From positions 1,199 to 8,463 of the forward strand of contig DHYT01000006.1 of the NCBI GenBank assembly GCA_002415465.1: a DNA stretch of 7,265 nt, written 5' to 3'. The position numbers and the translations under genes are program-made. Every line of letters begins with the position of its first letter. Position 1 is the stretch's first letter. This DNA comes from Desulfobulbaceae bacterium UBA5123 (GTDB taxonomy: Bacteria; Desulfobacterota; Desulfobulbia; Desulfobulbales; UBA5123). Under the pieces are notes generated by a model. That model was not told where the DNA came from. It was given only the letters and a program-made list of their open reading frames with translations, and made no database searches. Shown piece by piece: positions 5,117-7,265 of this stretch.

Positions 5117-7265
5117 ACAAAGATCGCTGCCGGCGCTGCTGCTGATGCTGGCCCTTTCCCTTGCCGCCGCCCCCGCCGTTTGCGCCGAGCCCTTGCCGCG
5201 GCACCAGCTTACCGTGGGCTTTGATCTTGCCGCCGGCCGGATCGCCGGCACCTCGCGGTTCACCCTGCCGCCAGATCGCGCGGCGCAACTTGAGCTTGGC
5301 GATCTCACCGTCACCTCGCTTAGGCTGAACGGGTCGGAACTCTCCCCCGGCGCGGCGGACGGCCATTCCCTCGCCATCCCGGCCGCGGATCGGGAGCAGA
5401 CCATTACCGTCTCCTTTGCAAAAATCGTCCCGACCGCCGCCCGCGAGGCCGTCGACAACCTGATCGGCGCGGAGGGGATCACCCTCACCGGCTTCTGGCA
5501 TCCGCGCCTGGACACGCCCTGCCTCTGCACCCTGGAGGTTGATGTGCCGCGCTCCTTCACCGCCATCGCCGAGGCGGACCGGACCGAGGAAGAGGCAGTC
5601 GACTCCGGCCGCCGCTTCCGCTTTTATCCCGCGCAGCCGCTCGCGACCCTCCACCTCGTCGCCGGCGAGTATGTGGTCGAGGAAACCGCCCTTGCCGGCG
5701 ACAAGAAACTCGTCACCTATTTCTTCAAGGAAGACGCGCAACTCGCCGCGCACTACCGCGACAAAACCAAAGGCTACCTCGCCCGTTACGAAAAATTGCT
5801 CGGCGACTTCCCCTACCAGCGGTTCTCGGTGGTGGAAAACCGCCTTCCCACCGGCTACGCCATGCCCACCTTCACCCTGCTCGGGCAGGCGGTGGCGCGG
5901 CTGCCCTTCATCACCGAAACCTCCCTGGGCCACGAGGTGCTGCACCAGTGGTTCGGCAACGCGGTGGAGGTCGACTACGGACAGGGCAACTGGGCCGAGG
6001 GGCTGGCCACCTATCTGGCCGACCACGCCTTTGCCGAGGATGCGGGAAAAGGCATGGAGTTCCGGCAGGCGCAACTGGTCAAGTATCAGAGCTACGTCCC
6101 GGCCGGAAACGACATCCCCCTCAGCCGGTTCCAGGGCGGCGCCAGCCATCTCGATTCCGGCGCGCAGCAGAGCCGGGCCATCGGCTACGCCAGGGGGGCG
6201 ATGTTCTTCCACATGCTGCGCCAGCAGCTCGGCGACAACGCCTTCAACCAGGGCCTGCGGGATTTTTACCAACGGCTGCGGTTCCGCACCGCCTCCTGGG
6301 ATGACCTGCGGGAAAGCTTTACCAAGGCAAGCGGGCAGGATCTGACCGATTTCTTTACGCAATGGCTCACCCGCGCCGACCTCCCGGAGCTGCAGATCAA
6401 GGGGCTGAAGGTCGAGGAAAAGGCGGAGCGCCCCGAGCTTTCCTTCACCATCGTCCAGCCGGGCGACACCCCGTACCGGCTGACGGTAAAGGTGCTGGTG
6501 GGGATCAACGACCAGCGGACCATCACCCCGATCACCGTCACCGACAAGGAAACCAAGGTGGTCCTGCCCCAGGACGCGCCGCCCACCGAACTGGTGGTTG
6601 ACCCGAATCTCGACCTGATGCGGCGACTGAGCAGGGATGAGATCCCGCCGGTCTGGTCCCGGTTCGACGGGGCGCCCAAAAAAATCGCGGTGGTGGCGGA
6701 GGACGCGGGCGAGCTTTTCGCGCCGATGCTGGAGACCCTGCAAGCGATGGGGTGCGAGATCAAAACCGCCGCCGAGGCCACCGACAAGGATGTTGCGGCC
6801 GCCTCGGTGATCTTCCTCAACCCCTCCTCGCTTTCGCGCTCCCTGTTCGCCACCCCGGCGCATCCGGCCACCGGCGTCACCGTTGATGTCCGAAGCAACC
6901 CCTTGCACCCCGACGCGGTGGCGGTGCTGGTGACCGCCGACACCACCGAGCAGATCCGGGCGGCCGCCGACAAGCTCCGCCATTACGGCAAGTACGGCTA
7001 TCTGCATTTCGAAAACGGCCGGGCAATCGACAAACGGGAACCCGAGGCCGAACACGGCCTCGCCTTTTCGCTGGACCAGCCGCCCCAGGCCGTGACGGTC
7101 GCCAAGACCCAATCCTTTGCCGACATCGTCTCGCAACTGCTTGCCGCCAGGGTCATCTACGTGGGCGAGGGCCACACCACCTACGAGGATCACCTCCTCC
7201 AGCTGCGGCTCATCCGCGCCATCCATCGGCAAGACCCGAAGCTCGCCATCGGCATGGAGATGTTC
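5052..7265 (+). CDS. Exported M1-type metallopeptidase fused to a ChaN-like domain (3' end off the right edge)
   Basis: At least 738 aa and still open at the edge. A signal peptide ([21 protein letters not shown], cleavage near residue 46) predicts export. The M1-like region spans about residues 50-440. HEVLH at 294-298 gives two zinc-ligand His and the catalytic Glu295; NWAEGLATY supplies the third ligand Glu316. IGYARGAM keeps the likely catalytic Tyr379, followed by the C-terminal M1 pattern [14 protein letters not shown] to DFFTQWL. There is no GAMEN exopeptidase motif; the equivalent place reads TGYAMPTF. About 440-525 looks like a beta-sandwich; about 530-690 is unrecognised, with [16 protein letters not shown] resembling a Rossmann-like strand and helix. 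From about 692, [34 protein letters not shown] matches the start of ChaN-like (PF04187) domains, known in haem-binding lipoproteins. It overlaps trmFO by 65 bp and is probably co-transcribed. The substrate is unknown. Confidence 0.85.
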   Translation, partial: MPPKPWSYLPNGSKPRTFPLPRQRSLPALLLMLALSLAAAPAVCAEPLPRHQLTVGFDLAAGRIAGTSRFTLPPDRAAQLELGDLTVTSLRLNGSELSPGAADGHSLAIPAADREQTITVSFAKIVPTAAREAVDNLIGAEGITLTGFWHPRLDTPCLCTLEVDVPRSFTAIAEADRTEEEAVDSGRRFRFYPAQPLATLHLVAGEYVVEETALAGDKKLVTYFFKEDAQLAAHYRDKTKGYLARYEKLLGDFPYQRFSVVENRLPTGYAMPTFTLLGQAVARLPFITETSLGHEVLHQWFGNAVEVDYGQGNWAEGLATYLADHAFAEDAGKGMEFRQAQLVKYQSYVPAGNDIPLSRFQGGASHLDSGAQQSRAIGYARGAMFFHMLRQQLGDNAFNQGLRDFYQRLRFRTASWDDLRESFTKASGQDLTDFFTQWLTRADLPELQIKGLKVEEKAERPELSFTIVQPGDTPYRLTVKVLVGINDQRTITPITVTDKETKVVLPQDAPPTELVVDPNLDLMRRLSRDEIPPVWSRFDGAPKKIAVVAEDAGELFAPMLETLQAMGCEIKTAAEATDKDVAAASVIFLNPSSLSRSLFATPAHPATGVTVDVRSNPLHPDAVAVLVTADTTEQIRAAADKLRHYGKYGYLHFENGRAIDKREPEAEHGLAFSLDQPPQAVTVAKTQSFADIVSQLLAARVIYVGEGHTTYEDHLLQLRLIRAIHRQDPKLAIGMEMF

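Noticed and set aside
4989..7232. A 747-codon open frame on the minus strand antisense to the end of trmFO and the M1/ChaN gene
   Set aside because: Its translation is low-complexity (Gly, Arg, Val, His-rich) with no recognisable domain. It is explained by the high G/C third-position bias of the plus-strand gene, which shows clear catalytic motifs, a signal peptide and a Shine-Dalgarno.

Overview
The window looks like a GC-rich bacterial chromosome segment with strong G/C preference at third codon positions. A folate/FAD-dependent TrmFO, a zinc-knuckle adenylate kinase, tandem small heat-shock proteins and a periplasmic M1-peptidase/ChaN-type fusion would fit a Desulfobacterota (deltaproteobacterial, perhaps Desulfobulbales-like) genome. 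That assignment is inference from protein character, not a search result. There are no tRNA or rRNA genes, CRISPR arrays, insertion sequences or other mobile-element traces.

The left part (1-2706) is read on the minus strand and holds two units. Positions 1-1590 encode two exported solute-binding proteins from different families, a PhnD-like one followed by an ABC_sub_bind (PF04392-type) one. They overlap by 8 bp, and the second runs off the left edge. No permease or ATPase is visible. Positions 1823-2706 encode two different Hsp20/alpha-crystallin chaperones in a tight pair, closed by a clear intrinsic terminator at 1756-1787. A plausible promoter for the binding-protein pair lies at 1692-1720.

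The divergent intergenic region (2707-2991) is rich in signals. It has a perfect palindrome carrying the CCCCAT hexamer of heat-shock (sigma-32) -10 elements, a structured leader ahead of the first hsp20, a second inverted repeat at 2872-2910, and a very good housekeeping promoter for adk.

The right part (2992-7265) is on the plus strand: adk (adenylate kinase), then a 148-bp gap with a hairpin, then trmFO (tRNA m5U54 methyltransferase). A large exported protein starts inside the end of trmFO at a GTG with a strong Shine-Dalgarno sequence, overlaps it by 65 bp, and is still open at the right edge. It combines an M1-type metallopeptidase domain, a middle region I do not recognise, and the start of a ChaN-like (PF04187-type) domain. 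This fusion is the most interesting object here; the rest is largely housekeeping and stress response. I see no convincing evidence of a wholly new multi-gene system.
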